A DNA stretch of 64,000 nucleotides. It comes from Isoetes taiwanensis. Lineage: Eukaryota; Streptophyta; Lycopodiopsida; Isoetales; Isoetaceae. The notes under the pieces are model-generated. The model was not told the DNA's origin and made no database searches. It saw nothing but the letters and a program-made list of their open reading frames with translations. This document shows positions 10,000 to 20,828 of this stretch, piece by piece. A program made the position numbers and the translations under genes. Each line of letters begins with the position of its first letter. Positions within the stretch are counted from its first letter, which is position 1. Location: the NCBI GenBank assembly GCA_021234155.1, contig JAJEKV010000060.1, positions 7,338,323 through 7,402,322 of the forward strand, written 5' to 3'.

Positions 10000-12470
10000 G
10001 GGGGTAATTCCTTATCATACCTTACTAGTAAATAGTGGTCGAAGTGATTTTAGAAGTGTTCTCTATGGTACCTATGAAAGGCCTTGCATCCTCAATAGCA
10101 TCGTATCACATGGTGCTGGATATGCAGGAATTGCCATACAAAGTTTATTGTCATGGCTCCAGGTTACGAAATTGAGAAGCGTTAAAAAACCCACAAAGAA
10201 CATCATGGAAAAGCAGTTTTTAATGAAGAAGAAACATATGTGCATCTGAGTGAAAACCTCTCCATGAAGGAATGTGCAAAAAAATTGGAATGATGATGGC
10301 AACTTCACATGTTGGTCTACCACCTAATTATTATTACCACAGTGTTTCAAATTCCATCAAAAGAATTACAAAGAAAGATGCCAAATACATTTCTTTTCAC
10401 TCCCCCTACATTTTCCCTTGTTTCCCCAGGTTTCCAAGAAGAAAAGCCCTATGCAAGTATGGCTATCTGGCCATGGTTCTCTTACAGAAGGATTGATTAG
10501 AACAATGCGCAAAACTTACTCCTCATTGGCATTGGCGAATGTAATGGCTGCTGGTGGAAAGTACCCCTGGCATGTCAAACCAACAAGCTGGCGTCATACC
10601 TTAAGATGGCCATGACAGATATTTGGATATGCACTTGAACAACTAAAATACACTCCTTGATCTCCATAGCTTCTATGAACGAGCTTAAAGCTTCTGAATA
10701 CTCTGCACATAATATGTTTGAAACTCATAAATTGTCATAAAACCGTGAGATTTTGCTGCCTCAAATAGTTTTTGAATCTTTTGTTAAGTTCTGCCACAAA
10801 TAGGACTCACCATTCATAGTATAGTTAAAACCGTGTCTGGGCTGAGGCTTATCCGAGAAACCAAATCGTTCAATGTGATAAAACAAATAGTTAATCCTTC
10901 AGAAGTTAACACATTACTAAGGATACAGAAAGAGTGAATTTGTTATCTATGTTCAAACACATATTTAAACACACACCTAAAGGATGCATAGTTTCCGGAT
11001 GTTAGTATATGTAAGGGGTGCACACTCACCTATCCAGTCGAGCAATAACATGGAATTCTGAAGAAAGTACAGGCACTACATTTCTGAATGAATAAGCCTG
11101 CAAGAAAATACCCAACAGGCCATAGTGAAAATGCAGATTGATTTTGTTCTCCTATTAAAAATCGTGATATGTGCTTGCCCTCCAGGTATCAGCCTAAAAT
11201 GAACAAGAAAAAATGCAATTAACAGAAATCTAAGGCAAAAGGATATAGCTTTCTTCATCGCTGAAGGAAAGGGGACAAGATAGCTATTTTGGATTGTACG
11301 AACCTAGCAAAAAGTTCCATCTTTTAACATATATTGTAATATATTCTGGACTTTCATTTGTATATGTGGTTGAAGACTCTTCCGTAGTATTGAATTCCTC
11401 TTATCATGTCTGTCAGTTATCACATGCTAGAAATTCAGGCAGAAACAATTTTCCACATGTTCGCTTACCAACCTGAGAAGGGAAGCCATGAAGTAGCAGA
11501 ACTGTAGTTTTGCTTTTGTCCCCTTCTTCTATAAAAAATCACCTAAATGGTTTTAAGTTGCATGTTAATGTTTGCTCCTGTACATCAAAATATGATCATA
11601 AGGCCCACAAACGTCTTTGTTCTAGCAAATTTAGGTGTCCATATAAAGAACTATATATTCAAGTAAAGTGAAGTAGAATTCATGTCCAGTTATTATACCT
11701 TAAAGCATTATCTGATATCTGAGATTCTGCATCCAAATCAAGTCCATACTGGATCTTTTGCTTTCCTTATATTCTCCTCCACGGAATAAGCTTTGACCTG
11801 ATAGATTCCATAGCAAGATCAAAACCCCCGTAGAGAGCTTTAATCTAAGAGAAGAGAATGATTCCACATTTCGTTTTCAGAAATCTTATAGATGACCTCT
11901 CAAAGTCGGCCAAAAAAAGTGATGTGCAAAAACAGGATTGGTAGCATCGAGAAGAAATTTGAGCCAAGTATCATGAGGTAATATCCTTACAATTTGTCCT
12001 CGGCCGTACCAGTCATTGGCACAAGTTTCTTCATCTGAATATTTTCCTGAGAACCAAGAACTCATTTCCTAAATGTGTTATCCCTTTTTTCAAATTAAGC
12101 TAACAAATCTCACAATTTCTTACCACCGAGAAAAGAAAAACCATCTCCTTTTGAGACTGGGGCATAAATGAACTTCGGGACAGAATCCACCGATATTCTC
12201 TGAAAACAAGTACAACAGAAAAGAACAACATATTACTAGAAATCAAATTGAAAAAAAAAAATAAAGAAATTAACTTGCCTTACCAGTTATTGTTCGCTCC
12301 TACCTGAGCCTCTCAGATTCCCGGCCACAATGGAAGTGGAACAGCCTAATTTCTGTAACGAAAAAGGACAAAACGAAGCTCCCCTCTGCTTCGCTACCTC
12401 TAGGCGACGCCAGGAAGCGGAGGTCGCATCCCCACCTTCCGCCCGGCTCCAATGAAATCCACACCGTGTA
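10000..12470 (-). pseudogene. Alpha/beta-hydrolase gene remnant (plastid, At1g52510-like)
   Basis: Successive minus-strand exons match the plant alpha/beta hydrolases with a HGFPSQ nucleophile-elbow region. 12199-12124: SVDSVPKFIYAPVSKGDGF. 12046-11991: YSDEETCANDWYGRGQI. About 11790-11699: YGLDLDAESQISDNAL. 11528-11469: GDKSKTTVLLHGFPSQ. About 10872-10811: FGFSDKPQPRHGFNYTMN. 10702-10635: EYSEALSSFIEAMEIKECI. 10566 onward: GYFPPAAITFANANEE, an in-frame TAA, then VLRIVLINPSVREPWP. Part of the lid region (LPSSFQFFCTFLHGEVF) follows near 10310-10240. Most splice sites and phases are kept. A possible transit-peptide exon lies at about 12470-12300, ending in a CAG/GTAGGA donor. The internal stop, frame changes and the missing C-terminal catalytic part indicate a decayed gene. 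Family assignment is from memory of the motifs. Confidence 0.65.
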
Positions 12471-12577
12471 AGTGTCTTGATGGACCCTCAAATCCCAAAA
12501 GTCCACAGCCGTGGACAAGGAATATACTACAAGGTTCTTAAATCGTGCGTCTATGCGTCTTGCCCCATACTCCCCAA

Positions 12578-12598
12578 GGGTTGCCCTACGGGCAACCC
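12578..12598. repeat. Palindrome of the GGGTTGCCC family (copy 1)
   Basis: A perfect 9-bp stem GGGTTGCCC / GGGCAACCC with loop TAC, followed by CAAAAAC on the right. The same palindrome occurs at 30658-30682 and, inverted, at 53904-53928, also followed by AAAAA. Confidence 0.6.
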
Positions 12599-12599
12599 A

Positions 12600-13473
12600 A
12601 AAACAGCAAAGCAATGTGGGAAGGAAAGGGAAGCGTCCCTCCAACTCCTCACCTGGTGAGCAACCCAAAATTAGTACCACCAAATATTGTATGCGTTAAC
12701 AAAAAGAATAACATTTATATATTTTGGGGGCGCCAATAAATATTAATTCCTCTAATTGTGCGGTATACGCTCCCTTCTGTCAAGAACTCTCTATCTTGCT
12801 TGATTTCACTCCATCTTCCTCTGTCAAGAACTCTCTATCTTTGCCGGAGTAATCTGTTCATAATCTTGAGCAGATCAGGAAATGTCTTTCCGGATTTCTA
12901 AATCCGGCATGGGGATTTCGCAGACCAAAAAGGCCCTATGGAAAGCGGATGGATGATGCTGGTGCTTTCTTTCTTCATAATGTCCTGGGCTGGTGCGTTA
13001 TACAGTTAATCAATTTATTCCTGTAAGCTGAAGACTGTCTTCAACGTTCTTGGCTATATCATGACTTGGTTGTCCGTCAAAAAGAATTCCCCGCCCAGAA
13101 GTGTGGCAAATCTGCCTCTATGTTTGGGTGGGAGCGTCTTCCTGCGCGTTTGTGAGCATTGCAGTACCTGTGTGAAAAATTTTCCTCGAAACAGAGGAAT
13201 TGTGATAGGCAGTACTAGAGGCAAGAGTCTAGAGGCCTAGAGCGCCTTCGAAGGTATTTTTTCTTTTGGTTATTCCTTTTCATCTGTACCCTAGAGTTTA
13301 TGGTTTAAAATTACAGAGGAATTGTGATAGGCCTACTGAAAGGTTTTGTTGGATTAAATGGGGCAATGTTGGCCCAAGTTTATAGAGCCTCTTACGGCGA
13401 TAATTTAACTGCGTTATCCCTGTTGTAGCCTGGTTTCCTGCAGGCATGTCCTTACTGTTTATGTTCTACATCA
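12600..13473. other. Intergenic with small duplications
   Basis: No gene recognised. CTGTCAAGAACTCTCTATCT occurs twice (near 12778 and 12820), and CAGAGGAATTGTGATAGGC twice (near 13193 and 13315). Confidence 0.45.
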
Positions 13474-14346
13474 GGCCGCTTCCAGCAGATGAGGAAAAGA
13501 ACGAGCTCAAGAATTTCTATACATTTTCTTGGGTACATCTTTAATTCTAGCCTCCTTTCTTTTCTCCGTCATTTTGGGGCAAGATCTGACCAAAGTGCAC
13601 AGGCCCAAGAACATCGCCCTTATGGTCAATCCAAGTCAGAAAAATGGAAAGCAATGAGGCTCGGATCACCGGAAGAAACAGAAATGTCCCACATCCAAAA
13701 CTCTGAAGTCCTAAATGGGGACTTCAATGGGGACAAGGATTCAAAAGAAAATATTAGCAGCACAGAATCCAGCAAAGATGTGAGGAAAGATGATGCAAGT
13801 GATGCATCAGACTCATCGGAAAAGTCTATGAGTATGAAGAAATTGCTCTTCAACTTCTATAAGGAATTACGGTACAGACCAAAGCGTGCTTTGGAACGTT
13901 ATATAATGTTGGAATTTTGCCCAGTCCTCTAGGCACCTACTTAGTATCCGTTACTGGAACTCTGTATGACAGTGAAGCAAGGAAACGACATGGTCTTTCT
14001 TCTAAGGTATCATCACATGTTTTTTCTTCAAAATCTGATCTTGACTACCATGGGTCCATCTGTTACAGGAATACCTGCTATCTTCATTATAATGGCTGCC
14101 TGTTGTTTCTTTGGGTTACATCATCACCTTATGACCATGAAGTTCTATAAAAGTTTTCGGGCAAAAGCATCTGCTGGGTCAGGGTGATGATGCAGCCAAA
14201 GAAACAGCAGGCAGCCATGATAATGAAGGTATTCTAGATGGATCCATGGCAGTCTAGATCAGATTTTGAAGAAAATGCATGTGATGATATAAAAGCAGTC
14301 ATAATGGTAAGGATCAGGGTGATGCTGCAGCCAAAGAAACAGTATA
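13474..14346 (+). pseudogene. Unrecognised coding-like sequence with acidic tail
   Basis: After a CATCAG acceptor at 13473, a frame reads PLPADEEKNELKNFYTFSW. Another block at about 13594-13900 is open, with a Ser/Asp/Glu-rich linker (SSTESSKDVRKDDASDASDS) followed by a basic KKLLFNFYKELRYRPKRALE segment. From about 14180 to TAA 14344-14346, an acidic tail carries two copies of a GDDAAKET/GDAAAKET motif with stops between them. Codon use and composition look like real protein-coding sequence that has decayed. I do not recognise the family. The acidic tail is duplicated in reverse orientation just upstream (inverted repeat 14009-14290). Confidence 0.35.
14009..14290. repeat. Long inverted repeat (hairpin) over coding-like sequence
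   Basis: The left arm (14009-14128) is the reverse complement of the right arm (14183-14290), apart from one indel and a few mismatches, with a spacer of about 54 bases. Shared blocks include ATCATCACATG, TTTTCTTCAAAATCTGATCT, GGCTGCCTG and TGTTTCTTTGG. A third partial copy of the right arm's first 30 bases follows at about 14314-14342. If transcribed it would fold into a stem of more than 100 bp. Confidence 0.85.
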
Positions 14347-15125
14347 ATTGATCACTATATGAATGATCTCTTTGATTTGTACAGTGTGGATTCTTTCATT
14401 GAATCTGTATTATAGTTCTTCAATAAGACCTTTGGATCTTCTCATATCTGTTCCCCATTTGATTTTGATTCTTCACATTCAGACACAAGATGTTTCTGTT
14501 ATTCGCTACAAAAGAGGTGTTTCTGTTATTCGCTATAAAAAATTCATTCACTGGATCTGCATAATATTTCTCCAATGTGATTATTGGATCTTGGCATCTG
14601 TTACTGATTATGAAAGATTCTGTCATGGAATCTGTAAGTTTTGAATCTTTGCATATATTTGTATGGAGCAAGGGAAACTTGACTTGAATTCCTTGCATTA
14701 GCATGTTCGGGAATTATTTTGAGTGTCTATACTAATCATTCAAGCTTATAAAAGTCAGTGAAATGCGCCTCTTGTTCGGGTTATTGCATTGCTTTGTTGC
14801 CAAAGCTATCAAGATCAAGAAAAATAGAATTAGAATCAATGACATTCAAATTAGAGACAAATAAATCAAAAGAACTCCAATACAATCCCATTTCCTGTCA
14901 TATTTATCAGCAAGTTTTCTTTTGTGAGCAGAAGCAGTTGTCAACATCCAGCTAGAAATGCATTTTAATCCAAAAGATAAAAAAATTCTTATTCCCATAC
15001 ACCATTCTATTCCTAGCTTTCCAAATATTTCATAGAGCAATAAGGTGGCCAAAATGTGGAATGCGGAAGCTATGACATAAGGTTTACAATGGTTTTGAGC
15101 CTGTATTCGTATATGCCAGCGTATT
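14347..15125. other. Intergenic, nothing recognised
   Basis: AT-rich. It holds one short direct duplication (TTTCTGTTATTCGCTA twice near 14489 and 14519). No gene recognised. Confidence 0.4.
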
Positions 15126-15416
15126 TTGCTGACGGTGGCGCCCAGGGTTTGCATCTGGACTGGAAATTTTTTGTTTTGGCATGGGCGGAACGGTAGCAGG
15201 AATGGCAACCATGGAGTTGGAGTCGGGAGCGGAGATCCAGGTGTCGGATTTGAGCGACCACGTTGGCGGCGAGGAGGAGGAATCGACATGGCCGACCTTC
15301 TTTGGCCTTCTGTTGGAGGTAAGTCAGAGCATAGTGTTAGCAGTTGTTGAAGGCTGCTGTTGGAGCTGCCAAAGGTTTCTACAATTCATAGGTAAGATGT
15401 TAAAGAGGCAGGCTAG

Positions 15417-16421
15417 GAAAGGGAAGGGGAAGAGTGGAGTGAATTTGTATGCTGGAAGCATAGACGAGGCCATAGATCTGTATGGGAGGGTAGGGGGAGT
15501 GCGAGGGGCAGGGAGGATGGGAAAATTGCAGAGGAGGGAACCGGGTTACTTGATGTCAGTGTAACTCTGGGATATGCAGGAATGGATATCCCAAAGGACA
15601 TGTATGATCGTTTAGTAGGGTTTTGCAAGTCTGAGACATTAGCAGGTGCAGTGGCACTTGAAAGGGGTTCAGAGTTGGACCACCTGCATTGCCAGGCAGT
15701 CTTCGGGACATCCATCAAAACTCCAAGACAAGTGAACACCGCAATAAAGAAATTCTTTGGTTGGGGTGTTCACAAACCAGCTAGGGTCCTCCTGATTTGC
15801 AAGGCCCTGAAGAACACGAAGCTTCATTGCTTCGAGGGTATCGTGGGCTACTGTCTTAAGGACTATGGTAAAGTGCACCACAAATTCAGTCTGTATAATG
15901 TCACTGAAAAGCAAATAGAAATAGGAAAGGATCTGTACCTGCGTTATGGCGCAAGGGATCTGAAGAATCTTGTTGTCTTGGACAGCAAGAATATCCTGCA
16001 TAGGGCTGCCCATTCTGTGAATTACCATGGTAGGAAACAGATGTCTGCAGTGTACACATTATGTCGAATATTACGCACAAGGAAGTTTGTGCTATCTAGC
16101 CAATGGATCTTGCCGACCAACACCGCATTTATTTCTGAGCACAGGGTGAAAGCAGCCTAGAGGATGACGTTGTATCCTGAACATGCTATGCCAAGCGATG
16201 TTAGATGCGTGCTCTTTGGTGTGCCTGCTGGGATGCAGCCAGTGGAGAGGATTGGGAAGGCCAGGAAGAGGTATTGGGGCGATGCAGGCAGCGAGGGTGA
16301 TGACGATGCGCACTTTGTGGATGTGGAGGAGGAAGAGTTCAGGCCAGTTGTAGAAGGAGATTTCAGCGGGCTTGATTACATACCCCTAGACTTGCTTGAT
16401 CACACTATGGCAGTGGGATAG
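15417..16421 (+). pseudogene. HUH endonuclease (replitron-type Rep), one internal stop
   Basis: One frame is open from 15417, right after a TAG, to 16157, is interrupted by TAG at 16158-16160, and resumes in the same frame to TAG at 16421. The first ATG (15582) is unlikely to be the true start, because the conserved first motif lies before it. Motif I (VTLGY) is at 15561-15575. Motif II is HLHCQ, the HUH metal-binding pair, with histidines at 15681 and 15687. Motif III is YCLKD, with the likely catalytic tyrosine at 15849 and lysine at 15858. Sequence around them (AGAVALERGS, NTAIKKFFGW, LYLRYGARDLKNLVVL) fits replitron endonucleases. The C-terminal acidic tail (VDVEEEEFRPVVEGD) follows. The protein would nick DNA and join to it through tyrosine. 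All catalytic residues are kept; the single in-frame stop suggests recent inactivation or sequencing error. Geminivirus or other CRESS Reps share the motif set but usually add a helicase domain, absent here. Confidence 0.7.
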
Positions 16422-16653
16422 TGCCTTTTTGTTGACTTGTTTTGTTCTTATGGCAGTGGGATAGTGCCTTTTTCTTGTATTGTGTTGTTTTCATGTTTCT
16501 GTTTGTTGTATTTGGATTGTACATGGAATATAGATGTCTACTTTTATGTTAAATTCAAGGTTACTTCAAGCCGATTTAGAAGAGTAGTTCGATGTTAAGT
16601 TCTATGTTAGTTGAAGCTGATTTAGAAGAGTAGTTTCATACTGGTTATAGCAT

Positions 16654-17240
16654 ATGCTCAGATTTAATTATGCAGCTATGCCAGGAATGGAGGCCAATGG
16701 GCACGTTGTGGCACCAGAGGTTATTAAAATAAGTGACAACAATAGTGATGTGGCTGTGTCTGGCCCTCCTTCTCGTCCAAGTGCTCCGCCTCCTGTGGCG
16801 TTCACAAATGCTCCCCATGTTGTTAATGCTGAAATGCCACGTATTGTTCCCATGGCAGTTGCAAACGGGCTGCCACATCCCAGCCAATTGCCCCCTTTTG
16901 CAAATCTTGTGGCAAATGGGCTGCCACATCCTGTTGTTGCGTCTGCAGGGAGCGAACATGTGCATGTAGCGGCCGAGCTAGTACTTGAGAATGTTGTGGG
17001 GATAACTACAAGGGGTAGCAGTTGCAGTTAGAGTGCTTCAGATTCAATTAAGCAGGTTTTTTCATGGATTGGAACAATGCATCGACCTGATGGAATGGGA
17101 GCAGGTTAATGTTTCTGTGGAAGAGAGACACGCATTGAGGGCCCATCTGAATTTGGCCAGGGGAATGTGATTCGTGAGCTAAGACGAATCGATAATCTGC
17201 AACGAAGACGTGCTGTTGCCTTGAATCTGAGGTAACAACT
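16654..17240 (+). pseudogene. Second frame of the HUH element (Pro/Ala linker and charged helix)
   Basis: A 125-codon frame (16654-17031) encodes a Pro/Val/Ala-rich protein with VANGLPHP twice. Directly after, in a second frame, VRVLQIQLSRFFHGLEQCI and VSVEERHALRAHLNL read as an amphipathic helix, then a third frame ends with RELRRIDNLQRRRAVALNLR and TAA. Together they look like one protein of about 190 residues broken by two frameshifts, with a disordered N-terminus and a charged helical C-terminus. I do not recognise it. It may be an accessory gene of the HUH element or a neighbouring gene. Confidence 0.4.
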
Positions 17241-17404
17241 AATTCTGATTTCTTGCTTGCATGGCGTGCATAGTATAGTAGCATTGTGTGTTTGAGCATT
17301 TACTTGTGCATTGGAATGAGGATGCAAGACGTGTAATCAGAAAGAATAAAAAGGCAAAAAAAAGTTGTGAATTCTGTTTGTAGGCATGAATGATTGACAT
17401 TCAC

Positions 17405-17505
17405 TGCATGGGAATAGCCCCCCGGCTTTAGGCCGCGGTGGAGCATTGAAGAGCGGCTTCCTTGAGGGGTTCAACTCCCCGTATTCTATTCTATTCTATT
17501 ATAAT
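17405..17505 (+). mobile_element. SINE-like unit with (TATTC)n tail
   Basis: A GC-rich stretch contains a B-box-like GGTTCAACTCC at about 17469 inside a GGGG/CCCC stem, and a weak A-box-like TAGCCCCCCGG at about 17414. It ends in TATTCTATTCTATTCTATTA. The tail matches the (TATTC)n tail of the LINE at 17866, on the other strand, as expected if a SINE borrows a LINE's 3' end. The tRNA origin is only suggested. Confidence 0.4.
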
Positions 17506-17865
17506 ACAATCGTATTTAGTCCTCTCTGGTACCATTCCAAACATAGGCTGCAATCATTCTGCCATTGTTGCAACATTTTAATCAGGTATATCCATAAACA
17601 CTTTGCATGACTCATTCAAGCTACCACATACCATAGGCATCAACAAGGGCACTGCACAAGATAGATGGCATCCAAATGGATGTCACTTTGAATATTGTTT
17701 CATTAACTTGATCATGCATGCATCTTACATTATGTATCATTATTACCTCATGGAAAGCCTTGAAAATAACAAGAAGCTAAACACATTTGTCAATTTGATA
17801 CCTGATAGTTCTTAGCAATTCCATGGCAATCTGACATTGACCAAACTAGCATGTGAAAAAATAAT
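17506..17865. other. Spacer, nothing recognised
   Basis: AT-rich sequence between two elements with matching pentanucleotide tails. No gene recognised. Confidence 0.4.
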
Positions 17866-18655
17866 AGAATAGAATAGAATAGAATTTTATCGTCCAGGGA
17901 GACCAATTGGCCTATGGAATCCAACAAGAGGCGCAACAAGCGTATTACTGCCCGGGTTAAAAAAACCCCCTCCCCGCCCTAAAGGGTTGTTTGGGGGAAA
18001 AACTGTGACAGGAATAGGCTTGCTGTCAAACTGTACAGATTTTTTTTACGAAAACAAATACAAATATAGACAGAAATATGTACACGCATCAGGTGAGTGC
18101 CTGAGGGCCAAGCTGATCTCGGCAATCCATGATCTCTTGAATATATGAGCCCAACCTCCATACCGAGCTCATGCTCAGCATCTCATGTAGGGACTGGCCA
18201 GGATGAACCAGCTCAGCGTAGCGTGTCCGGATCTCATCATATGCCGGGCAACTCTGAAGGGTGTGGCATTTGTCTTCCACAGCTCCAACCTTGCAGCGTT
18301 GACAAAGCCTCTCCTGACGCAGCTCCCTAACCCATCTCCATGTCTCAATCCGGAGATGGTGTGCACCTGTGCGGATAGAGGCAATGAATCTGCACTTTTT
18401 CATGGGTAGATGAGTGCGCAGGGCATTGCGAGCCTCGCTCCAACCTGGGATTTATGTGGCGTTGATAATGGCCCGTCTTGACATGTTCAAAGGTGCTGGC
18501 ATCCCATAGCTTACTGAGGAAGCATGTGTCAAGGTACTGTCTAAGACTGCGGCGATCTGCCTCTATTCGCACTTGGACGCACCTGTGCTCCTGCACATTC
18601 CATCTGGCCAGCCACTGAACTCTCTTTTTCCGCCAGCAGGCTTTTAGGCGTTATG
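17866..18655 (-). mobile_element. LINE 3' end with zinc finger and (TATTC)n tail
   Basis: On the minus strand, 18403-18089 encodes the C-terminal region of a non-LTR element: IASIRTGAHHLRIETWRW, LCQRCKVGAVEDKCHTLQSC, AYDEIRTRYAELVHPGQ. Upstream, a shifted frame (18596-18345) carries LRQYLDTCFLSKLWDASTF. The 3' UTR (CATAGGCCAATTGG, CCCTGGACGATAAAAT) is homologous to that of the LINE at 7061-8240, but the tail is (TATTC)n instead of (TTCC)n. 5' truncated and frameshifted. Confidence 0.75.
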
Positions 18656-20489
18656 GCCCCATGGAGCTCCATGAATAAACTATTGGATGCACAACATTAT
18701 TAAATGCTTCATTCTCTTCAGGAAGGTTGTGAATAGGCAAACAAGATGATCGGCTAAACTGCAATAGAATTGTGTCCCCTCTGAACCAGAAGAGATTGCA
18801 CTCTTTGCCAGACTCCAATTTCTCCTTGCCATTGCATAGTTGAAGAAGACGATAAGCATTTTTTCGATATAAGATTGACACATTCCTGCAAGCTCAAATG
18901 TTGTATCTAAGAGGCCCTTCTTTGCATGAAGGAGTTGATAAAGACAAGGATAGTGCTTGCTTGTTAGATCATGCAGCTTATGTACAGGTGAGGACGTGCC
19001 CAAGAGCAACACGTGTTGAATGGAAGACATGCATGACCAGGTATGAACACGTGGCTGTCATGGTCCTATATGTTTTGAGCATGTGCAGCCAGTTTAATTT
19101 GCTGTTGTTGTGGGCATGTTGTTGCTGGGCTGCGCAAAGTGTTTGGTTGGATCCAATTTCTCCGTGAAGTCATTGTAAGTAGTGCTCATATATTTATGGT
19201 AGAAGTGCATGGATTATGTGCACGCAGTGTTTGTGGTTATTGCAGATGCATGTTGTGCTGCATTGTTCTGCTGCATTTGCAGTTAGAGTGAAGCATAACT
19301 TTGAACGAGCCACAGTCATTTGTGCTTAGATAGACAACATTGAGGGAGCCACACTCATCTGAAATGCAATACAAGGTATTCGTGTATGGCAGTTGTAGAA
19401 TGGAGGAAGCGAATGTCTTCAAAAGTAGAGGCTAGAATTTCAAATGTACATGATACATCAAAGATTCCTTTCATGCAAGCTTAGTTGCAGGTTCCTATTT
19501 GAAACTCTTATATGTGGTCAGCTTGAGCTATAGCAGTGGTCAGGGAGCAGGAACGGAAAATACTGTAATGTCTACTTGCAGACAAGCATTCTATTGCATG
19601 CTGTGATGTGCAAGGTTTTTGAGAAGGATGAATCAAATAATGGTGCTCCTTTCGTGAGCTGCATGTTTGAGGTGGTATATGTTGGCGACTTGAGCTGTAA
19701 CAGCCGACAAGGCATGTGAACCTGCTGAAATGGAACTTGGCTTAGGCCCTTCAAGCCATTTATCTGATAGAAAGCATTGGCAGATGGTTCTATTCTATTC
19801 GGCAAAAAGAGATCAGAGGTGAGTTAAAAACACTCCATGATTACGCATCTAATTTTTCATTATACAGTTTTACATTTGTATATGCGAAGGGCCTTCTTTT
19901 TTTTGTTTGGAATTTTAATAGGTATTCTACTACTTTCTAGATATGAAAAGGCAACAGGGATGAGGCACCTAATGATTTTGCTGTATCCTTTATGCTGTGA
20001 TATCAGTAAGCTATTTTGCATTTGATGTCCTTATGATTTCGCTGCACAATAAGCTTAGCTTTTCTTCTCATTTATTTACTTGGAGTGTGGGAGCTTTTTT
20101 AATGATCTATTTCTTCATGCAGTATGCCCTGGTTACAGTCCTATGGTAATTGAATGTGTTCTTTAAAAACTGTTTGTGCATTGCTGCTTTCAGAAGCTTT
20201 GCAGGCACAAGGAGTGCCTTCGTTGAAATCGATGGACATAGTGGTAAAGAACGGGACAAATTGTTGTGTACAGACATGTTATATGACACTTGGTCTGCCT
20301 TTGATGGCATGGGGTTCAATTCCCCTCTTTTGCATGAGTATTTGTGACACAGCTGTATGTTGACTCTGGACAATGGTTTATAAATCTTATGCTGATGTGG
20401 AAATGGCAGTTTGACCCCATCACGGAGTCAACGGATGGTCCACAATGCTTTGTCAGGAATAATGGAGGGAATATTATAGTAATCAATGG
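18656..20489. other. Intergenic, no gene recognised
   Basis: Many short frames, none recognised. A T-arm-like GGGGTTCAATTCCCC at about 20310 could belong to a degraded SINE or tRNA relic, but no A box or acceptor stem accompanies it. Confidence 0.35.
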
Positions 20490-20828
20490 TCAGAAATGAA
20501 CGATAATAAGAAACATAATAGTGTTAGCAAAGATGCACTTATTCTGAATATAAGATAGCAAATTACCAGCCACTATATAGGGGAAAAGAGCACCCAATTT
20601 ATCACAAAACCAAAACAAAAAAGGAGCCAGTTCAGGACAAAAGAAACTATGATCAAGACTTTCATCTTGCAAACAACCCGAGTGACAAAGGGCAGAAATA
20701 TTATTAGGTCTCCTTGAAATTTCTTGAAAAAGGGCTTTACCTTCCTCCTCAGAAATAGACCACTGGAGTAGTAGATGCCACAGCCTTTGGAGTAGTAGAC
20801 TTTGGCTTTGTGGCATGACGAAACCCAT
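20490..20828 (-). mobile_element. LINE fragment (zf-RVT region)
   Basis: The minus-strand frame encodes RLWHLLLQWSISEEEGKALF, ALCHSGCLQDESLDHSFFC and PFLFWFCDKLGALFPY. This is the C-terminal zinc-binding region that follows the reverse transcriptase in plant L1-type LINEs (C-x2-C, then H and C, with following aromatic residues). Only this piece remains. Confidence 0.6.

Larger units (their letters stand above)
15126..17240 (+). mobile_element. Replitron-like HUH transposon (approximate limits)
   Basis: A block clearly richer in GC than its flanks carries an HUH-endonuclease gene (15417-16421) and a second decayed frame (16654-17240). Replitrons are the eukaryotic transposon group with a stand-alone HUH endonuclease; the protein pattern here matches what I recall of that group. 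Termini were not identified: no clear inverted repeats or target duplication are visible by eye, so the limits are those of the coding block. The upstream part (15126-15320) has open frames and a strong donor-like GAG/GTAAGT at 15319, suggesting the first exon of the transposase gene. Confidence 0.55.

Noticed and set aside
15417-16421. Integrated geminivirus or other CRESS-virus Rep
   Set aside because: No helicase domain, no viral coat-protein or nonanucleotide origin seen, and the sequence around the motifs fits replitrons better.
20300-20325. T-arm-like GGGGTTCAATTCCCC as a tRNA gene
   Set aside because: No acceptor stem, D-arm or A box at the right distance.
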